Below are positions 17,951-27,922 of a stretch of 64,000 bases of DNA, one piece after another. Origin of the DNA: Neomegalonema sp. (GTDB lineage: Bacteria; Pseudomonadota; Alphaproteobacteria; Rhodobacterales; Rhodobacteraceae); the NCBI GenBank assembly GCA_022760435.1, contig JALEFY010000019.1, forward strand, positions 57,128 to 121,127, in the 5' to 3' direction. The notes under the pieces are model-generated. The model saw nothing but the letters and a program-made list of their open reading frames with translations, made no database searches and was not told the origin of the DNA. The first letter of the stretch is position 1. Each line of letters begins with the position of its first letter. Both the position numbers and the translations under genes were made by a program.

Positions 17951-19334
17951 TGGCGCTCTCGTTCGCAAGGCTCACCCGGTTCCGGCCCTCATTCTTCGAG
18001 CGATAGAGCGCGGCATCGGCAGCGGCGAGCAGGTCGCGCATCGAGGCATGCTGCTCATTGCTCTGCGCAACCCCGATACTGACCGTGATCGGCAACGCAT
18101 CCACACCGGCGGCGCTGACGAAAAACGGATGATCGGCAACCGCCTTGCGCACCCGCTCCGCCGCGTATTTGGCAGCCTCGGCCGGGGTTTCGGGCATCAT
18201 CACCACGAATTCCTCGCCGCCATAACGCGCGAGCAGATCCACCCCCCGCGCCGCCGCACGCACCCGCGCTGCAAACTCCACCAGCACCTCATCGCCGATA
18301 TGGTGGCCATGAGTGTCATTGACGCTCTTGAAGCGATCAATGTCGAGCACCATCACCGAGACCGGCGCGCCCCCTTGCGCCGCGCGCTCGAGCTGTCGAC
18401 TCAGGTGCTGATCGAAATACCGACGGTTATAAAGACCGGTCAGACTGTCGGTCACGGCCAGGCGCAGATTGTTGAAGACCATCGAGCGCAAACGCTCGGC
18501 GTAGTTCTTGCGCAGCAATTGCGTGCGGGCGCGCGCAATCAGCTCATTGGGATCGATCGGGCGCATGATGTAATCATTGGCCCCGAGATCGAGACTGATC
18601 GCCACGCTCTCGAAATCATTCTGATCGACCTGCATGACCAGCGCGCTTTGCTTGGTTTCGGGCAGCGCGCGCAGGGAAGAGCAAAGCCGCAGCCCGTCAT
18701 GACCCTCCAGATGCCGCGCGATCACGAAGAGATCCGGCGCGTCGCGTCTGGCCGCTGACAGAGCCGCATCGGGCGAGGTGGTCGCATGGGCGATCACCGG
18801 CAGATGCTCGGACAGGATCGATTGCAGGCGCTGGGCACGGCTCGCCCGGCTGTCGATGATCAGAACCCGCCCCTCAGGCTGCACCCCGCCCGCGCCGATC
18901 AGAGTCTCATCGACCCCAAGCGCGCGGAAGGTATCGTCGCGCATGCGCAGCTCATCGATCATCTGCTTGATGCGCACCAGGCTGCGCACCCGCGCCAGCA
19001 GCGCTTCAGGATGGGGCGGCTTGGTGAGAAAGTCATCGGCGCCCGCTTCGAGCCCGCGCACCCGGTCGCTCGGCTGATCGAGCGCGGTGACCATGACCAC
19101 CGGAATATCGCGCAGATCGGGATCGGCCTTCATGCGTCGGCAGCACTCGAAACCATCCATGTTCGGCATCATGACATCGAGCAACACCAGGTCGGGTCGC
19201 TCTTGCTTGGCCACCTCGAGCGCCTCGGCTCCGCTGAAGGCGGTCAGGACCGTGTAATAGGCCATGCTCAATTTGGCTTCGAGCAATTTCACATTGGCTG
19301 GGACGTCATCGACGACCAGGATGCGCGCTGTCAT
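17937..19334 (-). CDS. pleD: PleD-type response regulator / diguanylate cyclase
   Basis: Makes cyclic di-GMP when phosphorylated. It has 465 residues with the PleD order: a receiver domain (Asp pair at 9-10, phospho-acceptor D53 in LVLLDVMMP, Lys in FLTKP), a degenerate second receiver at about 155-270, and a GGDEF-type domain with GGEEF at 372-376. An RxxD inhibitory site (R363-D366) sits five residues before GGEEF, so product inhibition is expected. In Caulobacter, PleD drives the swarmer-to-stalked transition and is controlled with DivK. Here divK lies 51 bases upstream on the same strand, as in other alphaproteobacteria. The 3' end is a triplicated 20-bp repeat. Confidence 0.96.
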   Translation of the reverse strand: MTARILVVDDVPANVKLLEAKLSMAYYTVLTAFSGAEALEVAKQERPDLVLLDVMMPNMDGFECCRRMKADPDLRDIPVVMVTALDQPSDRVRGLEAGADDFLTKPPHPEALLARVRSLVRIKQMIDELRMRDDTFRALGVDETLIGAGGVQPEGRVLIIDSRASRAQRLQSILSEHLPVIAHATTSPDAALSAARRDAPDLFVIARHLEGHDGLRLCSSLRALPETKQSALVMQVDQNDFESVAISLDLGANDYIMRPIDPNELIARARTQLLRKNYAERLRSMVFNNLRLAVTDSLTGLYNRRYFDQHLSRQLERAAQGGAPVSVMVLDIDRFKSVNDTHGHHIGDEVLVEFAARVRAAARGVDLLARYGGEEFVVMMPETPAEAAKYAAERVRKAVADHPFFVSAAGVDALPITVSIGVAQSNEQHASMRDLLAAADAALYRSKNEGRNRVSLANESASQVA

Positions 19335-19385
19335 ATTCGGGTTCCTGTGGAGCGAAGACCGTTGGTTTCACCCGATCATGACAGC

Positions 19386-19766
19386 TCAACCCAAATATTT
19401 GCTTATCGTGGAGAGAAACTGCGGCACTGAAATCGGCTTGGACATGTAGGCCTCGCAGCCCCCATCGCGGATGCGCTCTTCATCCCCCTTCATCGCATAG
19501 GCCGTGACCGCGATGACCGGGATGTGGCTCAGATCGTCGTCTTCCTTGATCCACTTGGTGATCTCGAGCCCGGAAACCTCCGGAAGCTGGATATCCATGA
19601 TGATCAGGTCGGGGCGATATTGCCGCGTCATTTCCAGCGCGCCGATGCCATCCTCATTGAGCAAGGTACGATAGCCCTGAGCTTGCAACAGGTCATTGAA
19701 CAGACGCATGTTCAGCTCGTCATCTTCGACGATCAGGATCGTCTTGGCCTTGCTGTGCTCTGCCAT
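19386..19766 (-). CDS. divK: Single-domain response regulator DivK
   Basis: A 126-residue stand-alone receiver. The acidic pocket ([15 protein letters not shown]) and phospho-acceptor D58 in [13 protein letters not shown] are present, as are the Thr in VTAYAM and the Lys in MSKPISV. DivK has no output domain and works by binding histidine kinases such as DivJ, PleC and DivL to set cell polarity and CtrA activity. The start at 19766 gives the family N-terminus; a longer in-frame extension runs into the divergent gene and is rejected. Adjacency to pleD supports the assignment. Confidence 0.95.
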   Translation of the reverse strand: MAEHSKAKTILIVEDDELNMRLFNDLLQAQGYRTLLNEDGIGALEMTRQYRPDLIIMDIQLPEVSGLEITKWIKEDDDLSHIPVIAVTAYAMKGDEERIRDGGCEAYMSKPISVPQFLSTISKYLG

Positions 19767-19915
19767 GCTCGGGTCCTTTGCGCACGGGCCTCGGTGCCGC
19801 GCGTTCCTTGGTGAGGGCGGGCAGCCAACGAGGGGGGATGTCGCCGCATTACAGTCGAGAGATTTTAAGATATCGTTGTGCCCGGCCCAAACACCGTCAA
19901 AGCGAGTGACCAACC

Positions 19916-20197
19916 ATGCTGAGCAAGAGTGCCGCAAGTACCATCGGACAGGACGCGCTGCTGTTTCTGGCCGAGCGCCCCGAGGATCTGATGCGGTTTC
20001 TGGGCATTGCCGGTGGCGATATCGATGATTTGCGCGCGCGGATGATGGACCCGGACCTCCATGGTTTCGTGCTCGATTTCATTATGTCCGAAGAATGGCT
20101 GGCCCGGGAATTTTGTGAAAGTCATGATTTGACAGGGGAAAAATTGCTCATGGCGCGGGCAGTGTTGCCCGGGGGCGATAATCCAAACTGGTTATGA
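19916..20197 (+). CDS. DUF3572-family small protein
   Basis: A 93-residue protein of an alphaproteobacterial family without known function. The pattern [35 protein letters not shown] and [18 protein letters not shown] is typical. It is usually found next to divK, as here (divergent, 149-base gap), which hints at a cell-cycle connection. That connection is inference from position only. It ends with a Trp-Leu tail after PGGDNPN. Confidence 0.88.
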   Translation: MLSKSAASTIGQDALLFLAERPEDLMRFLGIAGGDIDDLRARMMDPDLHGFVLDFIMSEEWLAREFCESHDLTGEKLLMARAVLPGGDNPNWL

Positions 20198-20284
20198 ACC
20201 GTCGCGCTTTTGTCGTACTTTCCCGGCCCCGCTGCGCCCGCTATGACCTTGCTTCTTTTCCGAGCGGTTGGAGAGCCCCTGGAC

Positions 20285-21013
20285 ATGATTTCATTTTTCG
20301 ACCGGCTGATCGGCGGCGAAGATCGCCGGGCGCCGCAACCCTTTGACTGTTACGATTTGCATGCGGCGGTGCGCCCGCAACTCTATGATCTCAAATTGCA
20401 GCAAGGCCGCCCGGTTCTGGCGGTGGATGTCGATGAGGTCGTGCTCGATTTCGCCAACCATCTGCACCGTTTCGTGGCCGAGCGCGGCTATCATCTCGAC
20501 CGGCGCGAGGAGCGGCTCGAGAGCGGCTTGCGCGAATCGCCCGAAGGCCCGCCCCTGGCACCCGGTGAGATCGCCCGTTTGATCGACGCCTTCTTTCGCA
20601 GCGAGACGCGCCATCAGGAGCTGGTCCCGCAGGCCGATGAGAGCCTGTTGGCGCTGAGTGAGCAATACGAGATCGTATTCGTCACCAATGTGCCCTTCTT
20701 TGCGCGCACCGATCGCGTTGCCAATCTCGCCGATCATGGGCTGCGCTTTCCGCTGATCGCCAATGAGGGTGGTAAAGGCTGGGTTCTGCGCTACCTATGG
20801 GATCATAGCGAGGGTCCGATGGCCTATATTGATGACTATGACGTCCAGCTTTCCTCCTGTGCCCAGCACGCGCCTTCGGTGCGCCGGGTGCAGTTCATCG
20901 CGGACGAGCTTTTGCGCAGCGCCAGCGGGCGGTCCGAGCATGCGCATCACCACGCCGAGGACTGGGCGCAGATCCGCCAGACACTGGCCGACAATCTCAG
21001 GGCGGCGGCCTGA
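20285..21013 (+). CDS. HAD-superfamily-like hydrolase
   Basis: About 242 residues. HAD motifs can be traced: motif I as LAVDVDEVVLDF (Asp-x-Asp), motif II as IVFVTNVPF, motif III Lys in NEGGKGWVLRYL, and motif IV as AYIDDYDVQLSS. This supports a Mg-dependent phosphohydrolase fold; the substrate is unknown. The C-terminus contains a His-rich patch (SEHAHHHAEDW). The start is uncertain: ATG 20285 begins a natural N-terminus (MISFFDRLIGG), while in-frame ATGs at 20210 and 20243 would add up to 25 residues. It lies between the DUF3572 gene and dnaG on the same strand. Confidence 0.75.
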   Translation: MISFFDRLIGGEDRRAPQPFDCYDLHAAVRPQLYDLKLQQGRPVLAVDVDEVVLDFANHLHRFVAERGYHLDRREERLESGLRESPEGPPLAPGEIARLIDAFFRSETRHQELVPQADESLLALSEQYEIVFVTNVPFFARTDRVANLADHGLRFPLIANEGGKGWVLRYLWDHSEGPMAYIDDYDVQLSSCAQHAPSVRRVQFIADELLRSASGRSEHAHHHAEDWAQIRQTLADNLRAAA

Positions 21014-21075
21014 TCGAGGCCGCGCTGTAGCCTTTGACCGCCCCTTAGGCGCGGTCCCCTGCGGACAGGGGGAGC

Positions 21076-23430
21076 ATGATGAGCTTTCCAGCAAGTTTTC
21101 TCGATGAGATCCGCTCGCGCGTCTCCCTGGCGAGCTATGCCGAGCGCAAGCTGACCTTCGATCGCAAGAAATCGCAGCCGGGCAAAGGCGATTACTGGGC
21201 CTGCTGCCCGTTCCATCAGGAGAAATCGGCCAGCTTCCATATCGAGGACCGCAAGGGCTTTTATTATTGCTTTGGCTGTCAGGAGAAGGGCGATCTGATC
21301 AGCTTTGTCCAGCAGGTCGAGAATGTGAGCTTCCCGGAGGCGGTGGAGATCCTGGCGCGCGAGGCCGGGCTGGAGATGCCGCAGCGTGATGCCCGTGCCG
21401 CCGAACGCGAGCAAAAGCGCAAGGGTCTTTACGAGGCGATGGAAGCGGCGGTGCGCTTCTATCAGGCGCAACTGCGCGAGGCGCAAGGCGCGATCGACTA
21501 TCTCAAGGGGCGCGGGCTCACCGGGCAGACCGCGCTGCGCTTTGAGCTTGGCTTTGCGCCCAATGCCCGCGATACCCTCACCCGCTTCCTGCGCGGTGAA
21601 GGCTATGAGGAAGCGGTGCTGATCGAGGCCGGGCTCAGCGGCAAGGATGAGCAAAGCGGCGCGCTCTATGACCGGTTTCGCGACCGGATCATGTTCCCGA
21701 TCCGTGATGGGCGCAATCGGGCGATTGCCTTTGGCGGGCGGGCCATGCGCAAGGATGCGAAGGCCAAATATCTCAACTCCGCCGAGACGCCGCTCTTTCA
21801 CAAGGGCAAGACGCTCTACAATCTCGCTCCCGCGCGCGGCGCCGCTGGCAGGGGCAGCATGCTGATTGTCGGCGAGGGCTATATGGATGTCATCGCCCTG
21901 GTCGAAGCCGGGTTCGAGGCCGCTGTGGCCCCGCTCGGCACCGCGATCACCGAGGAGCAATTGCGCCTGCTCTGGCGGATGAGCCCCGAGCCGGTGCTGG
22001 CCCTCGATGGTGATGCCGCAGGGACCCGCGCCGCTCACAAGGCTGCCGCACTGGCGCTGCCGCTGCTCGAGCCCGGCAAATCCTTGCGCTTTGCCTATCT
22101 GCCCGATGGTCAGGACCCCGATGATCTGCTGCGCGCAAAGGGGCAGGAGGCGGTTGCGGCAGTGTTTGAGCAGACGGTCTCGCTCATCGACACGCTGTGG
22201 AAGCGGGAGATCGAGGCCGAGGAACTGGATACGCCCGAGCGCAAGGCCGCTTTCGATCAACGGTTGCGCACGTTAATCGGGCAGATCCGCAACCCGTCGG
22301 TGCGCGGCCATTACGCGGCCGAGATCGCTCAGCGCCGCGCTGCCCTGTTCGGCCTCTCGACCGGCGCGGCCAGTGGCGGCTTCCTGCCCGAACCGCCCGC
22401 ACCGCTCACCCCGGTCGCGCCGGTGATGGACGCGCCGCCCCCGGATTTTGATCCCGGCTATGGTGAGGGCCCACCGCTTGATGCCGATTTCGTGCCCGAT
22501 TACGGCCCACCGGCGGATGCCGAATTCGGGCCTGCCCCGCAAGCGGATCCAGGCTCCGGCGGGTCCCCCTCGCCCCCCTTGGCCCCCTTGCCCCCTTTGC
22601 CCCCCAAAGCTCCCGGCAAACACGGCGGCGGTCGGTTCCCGGCGCAATCGGGCGGTTTTCGCGGTGGCGGCAGCAAATCCCGCGGCTTTGGCCGCGGCGG
22701 CTGGCGGGGGGAGCCGCCCGGCGCCTCCGAGGAGACCCGCCGCTCCGCCCTCGCCCAAAGCGCCGCGCGCAATCGCGGGGATGAACTCGACACCGATGTC
22801 GCCCGCGATCGCGAGTCGGTTCTGCTCGGCGCCCTCCTGCTGCATCCGGCCCTGATCCTCGATTTTGAGACCGAGATCGGAGCGCTCGATTTCCTGTGCC
22901 CGGATCTCGATGCGGCCCGCGTGGCGCTGCTCACCGACCTGCCCGATGCGCTCGGGCAGATGACGGCGGGCGATGACACGCAGGACGAAACGCCCCCCCC
23001 CGACCCACGCATCGCGGCGGCGCAGATCCTCGATGAAGCCTTCGGTGCCGGGAGCGCTGAGCGCGTACTCGGCGCAGCCCGCCCCTTGCTGCCACGCGCC
23101 TCCGGTGCGCAGGCCGATCACGACGCCGCACGCGCCGTGTTCGAGGAGATGTTGCACCATTATGCCAGCGAACTTATCTGGCTAAGAGAGGCGGAAGAAT
23201 GCGCTCAGGAATTGGCGCGCGATATTCTGGAACATGCCGAGCGGGAGAGTGTTGATGATCCGCAAAGTGAGGCCGCTCCGGGCAGTTTGCAGCGCCTGTC
23301 CGAGACGATGCGCCAGACCCGGATGAGACAGGGCAATCAGGATGCGGCATTTAGTGAACAAGAGGATGAATTGTCTGTTCGGCTTCAATCATTTGTTGAC
23401 GCTAAACCATGGATAAAGAAGCGCTCATAG
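21076..23430 (+). CDS. dnaG: DNA primase
   Basis: Synthesises RNA primers at the replication fork. The 784-residue product is longer than the usual 580-660. Zinc-binding ligands are at C43/C44, H47, C65 and C68 (CCPFHQEK, YYCFGCQEKGD). The catalytic TOPRIM region near residue 260 contains IVGEGYMDVIAL and LALDGDAAGTRAA. From about 428 to 568 there is a Pro/Gly-rich low-complexity linker (PPLAPLPPLPPKAPG, FRGGGSKSRGFGRGG). The helicase-binding domain follows. The linker accounts for the extra length. Start codons at 21076 and 21079 are equivalent after GGGGGAG. It precedes rpoD as in many Proteobacteria. Confidence 0.96.
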   Translation: MMSFPASFLDEIRSRVSLASYAERKLTFDRKKSQPGKGDYWACCPFHQEKSASFHIEDRKGFYYCFGCQEKGDLISFVQQVENVSFPEAVEILAREAGLEMPQRDARAAEREQKRKGLYEAMEAAVRFYQAQLREAQGAIDYLKGRGLTGQTALRFELGFAPNARDTLTRFLRGEGYEEAVLIEAGLSGKDEQSGALYDRFRDRIMFPIRDGRNRAIAFGGRAMRKDAKAKYLNSAETPLFHKGKTLYNLAPARGAAGRGSMLIVGEGYMDVIALVEAGFEAAVAPLGTAITEEQLRLLWRMSPEPVLALDGDAAGTRAAHKAAALALPLLEPGKSLRFAYLPDGQDPDDLLRAKGQEAVAAVFEQTVSLIDTLWKREIEAEELDTPERKAAFDQRLRTLIGQIRNPSVRGHYAAEIAQRRAALFGLSTGAASGGFLPEPPAPLTPVAPVMDAPPPDFDPGYGEGPPLDADFVPDYGPPADAEFGPAPQADPGSGGSPSPPLAPLPPLPPKAPGKHGGGRFPAQSGGFRGGGSKSRGFGRGGWRGEPPGASEETRRSALAQSAARNRGDELDTDVARDRESVLLGALLLHPALILDFETEIGALDFLCPDLDAARVALLTDLPDALGQMTAGDDTQDETPPPDPRIAAAQILDEAFGAGSAERVLGAARPLLPRASGAQADHDAARAVFEEMLHHYASELIWLREAEECAQELARDILEHAERESVDDPQSEAAPGSLQRLSETMRQTRMRQGNQDAAFSEQEDELSVRLQSFVDAKPWIKKRS

Positions 23431-23724
23431 GTGTTTGATCCGGTATTCCGATATAACGAATCGCGCGAATCACCTGGTTGCTGGGAATAGCCGAGGGCGG
23501 CGTAGCGGCGGCTTTCCTTCGATCGCAGGACCTCAGCGCGTTGTATCAGAAGGTAAACCCGCGCCGTGACTTTGGGCGGGCGGGTCGCTTTGACAGGGAT
23601 TTCTTGGGCATTTGGCTCATCTGAGCTATCTGGTGATTCGGAACAGAAGGGCGTTGCGCCAGCGAGGGTCACAACTCGCGGCCCCGCCCCGCCCCTCCGA
23701 ACGATAAGAGGCGAGACGGAACGC
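23431..23724. other. dnaG-rpoD intergenic region
   Basis: About 294 bases without a credible gene. A frame on the plus strand runs through it into rpoD but has no sigma-factor similarity before 23725. It must contain the rpoD leader and possibly its own promoter; I cannot place conserved -35/-10 elements. Confidence 0.5.
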
Positions 23725-25836
23725 ATGGCGGCGAAAAGCGTCGAAAAAGACCAAGCAGAAGAGCAGCAAGCACCCGAAACTGTTGTGCTCGATATGAGCC
23801 AGGCCGCGGTCAAGAAGATGATCGCCAAGGCCAAGGCGCGTGGCTATGTCACGATCGACGAGCTCAACAAGGTGCTGCCTTCGGATCAGGTATCTTCCGA
23901 GCAGATCGAAGACGTGATGTCCCTCCTGTCGGAGATGGGCATCAATGTCATCGAAGCCGAGGAAGCCGAAGCCGAGAGCGAGGAAGGCGGGGAGGTCGCC
24001 AAGACCGATACCGGCACGGAAGGCCGGGAACTGGTCACGACGACCAAGGAAACCGAGACCCTCGATCGCACGGACGATCCGGTACGGATGTATCTGCGCG
24101 AGATGGGAGCGGTCGAGCTTCTGTCCCGCGAGGGCGAGATCGCGATCGCCAAACGCATCGAGGCCGGGCGCGAGACGATGATCGGCGGGCTGTGCGAAAG
24201 CCCGCTCACCTTCAAGGCGATCACCGTCTGGCGCGAGGAACTTCTCGAAGAAGAGATCCTGCTGCGCGATGTGATCGATCTGGATGCCACTTTCGGCGCC
24301 GAACTCGCGATCCAGACCGCGACGGATGTCGATGTGGAAGGCGAGATCGCAGGCGAAGAAGAAGGCGAAGAGAGCGCGGCAGCGCCCGGAGAAGCTGATA
24401 CGCCAGGAGCCAGCGCGCAAGCCGCCAGCAAACCCAATGGCCGCGTCACCGAGCAGCCCGGCGCTGATGATGACGATGACGAGGAAGACGGCGAGCCCAG
24501 CGCAGAAGGCGCGGACGGTCAGGAAGGCGCCAGCGCCCCAACCGAAGAGGAAGAGGACGAGCACAATCTCTCCCTTTCCGCGATGGAGGCCGAGCTCAAG
24601 CCCGGCGTGCTGGAGACGCTCGAGCAGATCGCCAACGCTTATGAGCGGCTCTCGGCGATGCAGACCGAGCGCCTCGATGCGGCGCTGAGCAACAAGACGA
24701 CCTATTCGGCCGATCAGGAGCGCGAATATCTGCGCGCGCGCAGCGAGATCGTCGAGTTGGTCAACAACCTGCATCTCAACAATGCGCGGATCGAAACGCT
24801 GGTCGAGCAACTCTACAGCATCAACAAGCGGCTCATCCAGCTCGAAAGCTCGCTGATGCAACTGGCCGATCGCCACCGGGTGCCGCGGCAAAAATTCCTC
24901 GACGAGTATCGCGGTTTCGAGCTCGAGCCCGGCTGGCTGGAGCGTGTCTCCCAACTCTCGGGCAAGGGCTGGGCGAAATTCGCCGAGCGCGAGGCAGACA
25001 AGGTCGCCGATATCCGCGACGAGATTGCCGATATCGGGCAACTGGTCGGGGTCGATATTCCCGAATTCCGCCGCATCGTGCAGACGGTGCAAAAGGGTGA
25101 GAAGGAAGCCGCCATCGCCAAGAAGGAGATGGTGGAAGCCAACCTGCGTCTCGTGATCTCGATCGCGAAGAAATACACCAATCGCGGGCTGCAATTCCTC
25201 GATCTCATTCAGGAAGGCAATATCGGCCTGATGAAAGCGGTGGACAAGTTCGAGTATCGCCGCGGCTACAAGTTCTCGACCTATGCGACCTGGTGGATCC
25301 GCCAGGCGATCACCCGCTCGATCGCCGATCAGGCCCGCACCATCCGCATTCCGGTGCATATGATCGAGACGATCAACAAGCTGGTGCGCACCCAGCGCCA
25401 GATGCTGCACGAGATCGGCCGCGAGGCGACGCCCGAAGAGCTGGCCGCCAAGCTGCAAATGCCGCTCGACAAGGTGCGCAAGGTTCTCAAGATCGCCAAG
25501 GAGCCGATCAGCCTCGAGACCCCGATCGGGGATGAGGAAGACAGCCAGCTCGGCGATTTCATCGAGGACAAGAACGCGATCCTGCCGCTCGACAGCGCGA
25601 TCCATGCGAATTTGCGCGACACGACGACGGGTGTTCTGGCCTCGCTCACCCCGCGCGAGGAACGGGTACTGCGGATGCGTTTTGGCATCGGCATGAACAC
25701 CGATCACACGCTCGAGGAGGTCGGCCAGCAATTCTCGGTGACCCGCGAGCGGATCCGTCAGATCGAAGCCAAGGCGCTGCGCAAGCTCAAGCACCCGAGC
25801 CGCTCGCGCAAATTGCGCAGCTTCCTTGACAACTGA
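23725..25836 (+). CDS. rpoD: RNA polymerase primary sigma factor (sigma-70)
   Basis: The housekeeping sigma factor, 703 residues. Region 1.1 (residues 20-95) is followed by region 1.2 ([21 protein letters not shown]). The large non-conserved insert contains an acidic low-complexity block rich in Glu, Asp and Ala at about residues 205-285. Regions 2.1-2.4 start near residue 471 ([19 protein letters not shown], [26 protein letters not shown] core). Region 3 and region 4 ([17 protein letters not shown], with the -35-binding helix [14 protein letters not shown]) close the protein. The start at 23725 gives the usual alphaproteobacterial N-terminus. A strong intrinsic terminator follows 25 bases after the stop. 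Confidence 0.98.
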   Translation: MAAKSVEKDQAEEQQAPETVVLDMSQAAVKKMIAKAKARGYVTIDELNKVLPSDQVSSEQIEDVMSLLSEMGINVIEAEEAEAESEEGGEVAKTDTGTEGRELVTTTKETETLDRTDDPVRMYLREMGAVELLSREGEIAIAKRIEAGRETMIGGLCESPLTFKAITVWREELLEEEILLRDVIDLDATFGAELAIQTATDVDVEGEIAGEEEGEESAAAPGEADTPGASAQAASKPNGRVTEQPGADDDDDEEDGEPSAEGADGQEGASAPTEEEEDEHNLSLSAMEAELKPGVLETLEQIANAYERLSAMQTERLDAALSNKTTYSADQEREYLRARSEIVELVNNLHLNNARIETLVEQLYSINKRLIQLESSLMQLADRHRVPRQKFLDEYRGFELEPGWLERVSQLSGKGWAKFAEREADKVADIRDEIADIGQLVGVDIPEFRRIVQTVQKGEKEAAIAKKEMVEANLRLVISIAKKYTNRGLQFLDLIQEGNIGLMKAVDKFEYRRGYKFSTYATWWIRQAITRSIADQARTIRIPVHMIETINKLVRTQRQMLHEIGREATPEELAAKLQMPLDKVRKVLKIAKEPISLETPIGDEEDSQLGDFIEDKNAILPLDSAIHANLRDTTTGVLASLTPREERVLRMRFGIGMNTDHTLEEVGQQFSVTRERIRQIEAKALRKLKHPSRSRKLRSFLDN

Positions 25837-25861
25837 GGGCTCTGGCACGATCAAATAAAGC

Positions 25862-25891
25862 AGGGCGGCAGCAATGCCGCCCTTGTTTTTT
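25862..25891 (+). terminator. Intrinsic terminator of rpoD
   Basis: AGGGCGGCA (25862-25870) and TGCCGCCCT (25875-25883) form a nine-base GC-rich stem with a GCAA tetraloop. A T-rich run (25884-25891, and 25886-25891 all T) follows. It starts 25 bases after the rpoD stop. Confidence 0.9.
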
Positions 25892-25930
25892 GAGACGGGG
25901 TGACTGTTTTCAGATGGGGCGAGCTGCGCA

Positions 25931-26473
25931 ATGACCAAACTCGAAAGCCTGATCGAACGCGCGCTGATGGCGAGCCGCTGGATCCTGGTGGTGTTTTACT
26001 TCGGCCTCGCCGCCGGGCTCGCGGTTTATGCGGCCGCCTTTCTGCTCAAGCTGGCCAAGCTCGCGGGTGGTGCGTTCTCGATGGATGAGAACGGCATGAT
26101 CCTCGCCATGCTCGGCCTGATCGACGCCGCGCTTGTCGCCTCGCTGGTGGTGATGGTGATGCTGTCGGGCTATGAGAATTTCGTCTCGAAACTCGATGAG
26201 GGGCGCGAGGACATCTCCTGGCTCGGCAAGCTCTCCGCTGGCACGCTGAAGGTGAAGGTCGCCTCGGCCATCGTCGCGATCTCCTCGATCCATCTGCTCC
26301 AGGTGTTTCTCAACATCCATTCCTACGAGAATGCGCGGGTCGAGCAGCTTACCTGGATGCATCTGGCCTTCGTTATTTCGGCGCTGGTGCTGGCGGTGCT
26401 TGACAAGATCATGGACGGGCGCCCGCTGCTCAAGGGCGCGCCGGGTGACAAGGCGGACAAGGCGGCGAGCTGA
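25931..26473 (+). CDS. YqhA/UPF0114-family membrane protein
   Basis: A 180-residue inner-membrane protein of unknown function. Four hydrophobic helices are visible at about residues 15-40 (WILVVFYFGLAAGLAVYAAAF), 57-80 (MLGLIDAALVASLVVMVMLSG), 107-125 and 138-158. Family signatures are SRWILVVFYFGL near the start and MLSGYENFVSKLD after the second helix. The short charged tail GDKADKAAS is low complexity. It sits alone between the rpoD terminator and nadA. Confidence 0.9.
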   Translation: MTKLESLIERALMASRWILVVFYFGLAAGLAVYAAAFLLKLAKLAGGAFSMDENGMILAMLGLIDAALVASLVVMVMLSGYENFVSKLDEGREDISWLGKLSAGTLKVKVASAIVAISSIHLLQVFLNIHSYENARVEQLTWMHLAFVISALVLAVLDKIMDGRPLLKGAPGDKADKAAS

Positions 26474-26507
26474 GGCCTGCCGGGCAAAGGCGCGGCGCCC
26501 TTTCGTC

Positions 26508-26537
26508 TTGACGGCTCCGCACAAATGTCCATGTGAT
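26508..26537 (+). promoter_or_regulatory. Candidate promoter of the nad genes
   Basis: TTGACG (26508-26513), 18 bases, then TGTGAT (26532-26537). The direct repeat GTGATAG occurs at 26533-26539 and again 15 bases later. It lies about 140 bases before nadA. Sequence match only. Confidence 0.3.
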
Positions 26538-26610
26538 AGGCGTTCACGTGATAGAGGACTGCGCAGGTCTGCATTTTCGCATGCCAGCGCCCAGAGAATA
26601 CCGGTTCGGG

Positions 26611-26648
26611 CCAGACGATCCACAGCCGGACGATCCACAGCCGGACGA
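26611..26648. repeat. 15-bp tandem repeat upstream of nadA
   Basis: Units cc(a/g)gacgatccacag at 26611-26625 and 26626-26640 are followed by a partial third copy (26641-26648). The repeat ends 27 bases before the nadA ATG, in the expected leader. Confidence 0.8.
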
Positions 26649-26674
26649 AACACATCAAGGGGCGGAACGACGCT

Positions 26675-27721
26675 ATGAATCTTGAGACCATGCGCGCATC
26701 GCTCGCCGAGCACTACAACCTGCAACCCTCGCTGGAGAAGGCAGAAGAGACCGCGGCGCTCTATGAGAAGACCAAACGCGTGGTCTCCCCGGCCGAATGG
26801 GCGAACTACGCGCCTTACGTGCTGGAGATCAACCGCCTCAAGAAAGAGCGCGACGCGATCATCCTCGCCCATAATTACATGACGCCGGAAATCTATCACG
26901 GCGTGGCGGATTTCGTCGGCGACAGCCTGCAACTGGCGATCAAGGCGACCGAAGTCGAGCAGCAGGTGATCGTGCAATGCGGCGTGCATTTCATGGCCGA
27001 GACCTCGAAGATCCTCAACCCGGCCAAGACCGTGCTGATCCCGGACATGCAAGCCGGCTGCTCGCTGGCCGAGAGCATCACCGCCGAGGGCGTCGCGCAG
27101 ATGCGGGCCAAGTATCCCGGCGCACCGGTGGTCTCTTATGTGAACACCACCGCCGAGGTGAAGGCGGCCTCCGATATCTGCTGCACCTCCTCGAACGCGC
27201 TCCAGATCGTGGATGCGATGGACAGCGACACCGTCATCATGACCCCCGATCAGTTCCTGGCGCAGAATGTGGCGGCCAAGAGCAAGAAGAAGGTGGTCTA
27301 CTGGGCCGGTAGCTGCATCGTGCATGAGCTTTACACCGCCGAGGATCTGAACGCCTATCGCACTCATGATCCGGAAGTGAAGATCATCGCCCATCCCGAA
27401 TGCACGCCGGAAGTGGTGGCGGCGTCGGACTTCACCGGCTCGACCAGCGGCATCATCAACTGGGTGCGGCAGAACAAGCCGGCCAAGGCGATGCTGGTCA
27501 CCGAATGCTCGATGGCGTCCAATATCGCCGACAGCCTGCCGGAGGTCGAGTTCGCCAAGCCGTGCAACATGTGCCCCTACATGAAGAAGATCACGCTGGA
27601 GAAGATCCTGTGGTCGCTGCACACGATGCGTGAGCAGGTCGAGGTAGACGCCGAGATCGCCGAGAAGGCGCGCCTGTCGGTGCAGCGGATGATCGACCTC
27701 AGCCGCCAGCTCGGGATCTAG
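26675..27721 (+). CDS. nadA: Quinolinate synthase
   Basis: Condenses iminoaspartate with dihydroxyacetone phosphate to quinolinate, step two of de novo NAD synthesis. The 348-residue product carries a 4Fe-4S cluster. The three ligand cysteines are in [28 protein letters not shown] and [10 protein letters not shown]. Other family blocks are [22 protein letters not shown] and [21 protein letters not shown]. It is first in the nadA-nadB-nadC order. The ribosome site before the ATG is weak. Confidence 0.97.
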   Translation: MNLETMRASLAEHYNLQPSLEKAEETAALYEKTKRVVSPAEWANYAPYVLEINRLKKERDAIILAHNYMTPEIYHGVADFVGDSLQLAIKATEVEQQVIVQCGVHFMAETSKILNPAKTVLIPDMQAGCSLAESITAEGVAQMRAKYPGAPVVSYVNTTAEVKAASDICCTSSNALQIVDAMDSDTVIMTPDQFLAQNVAAKSKKKVVYWAGSCIVHELYTAEDLNAYRTHDPEVKIIAHPECTPEVVAASDFTGSTSGIINWVRQNKPAKAMLVTECSMASNIADSLPEVEFAKPCNMCPYMKKITLEKILWSLHTMREQVEVDAEIAEKARLSVQRMIDLSRQLGI

Positions 27722-27922
27722 ATCGGTGCGCGCACGCGGGCGGTCGGCCCTTCGCTGTTTGATCGGCCTCCCCCATCGTCTGCGCTCCGCACGCAGAATT
27801 GCGCCTGACCCGAGGGGGGCGCTTTGCGCCTGCCTGTTGGGCGGGTCGGGCGCGATCCGGGGCTGGCGCCCCGCATTCCCCTTCATCTCTCCCCTCCCCC
27901 ATCAGCCTTTCGGACGAATTCT

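Noticed and set aside
23626..25938. 770-codon minus-strand frame opposite rpoD
   Set aside because: Antisense to a fully recognised sigma factor, with no independent signal.
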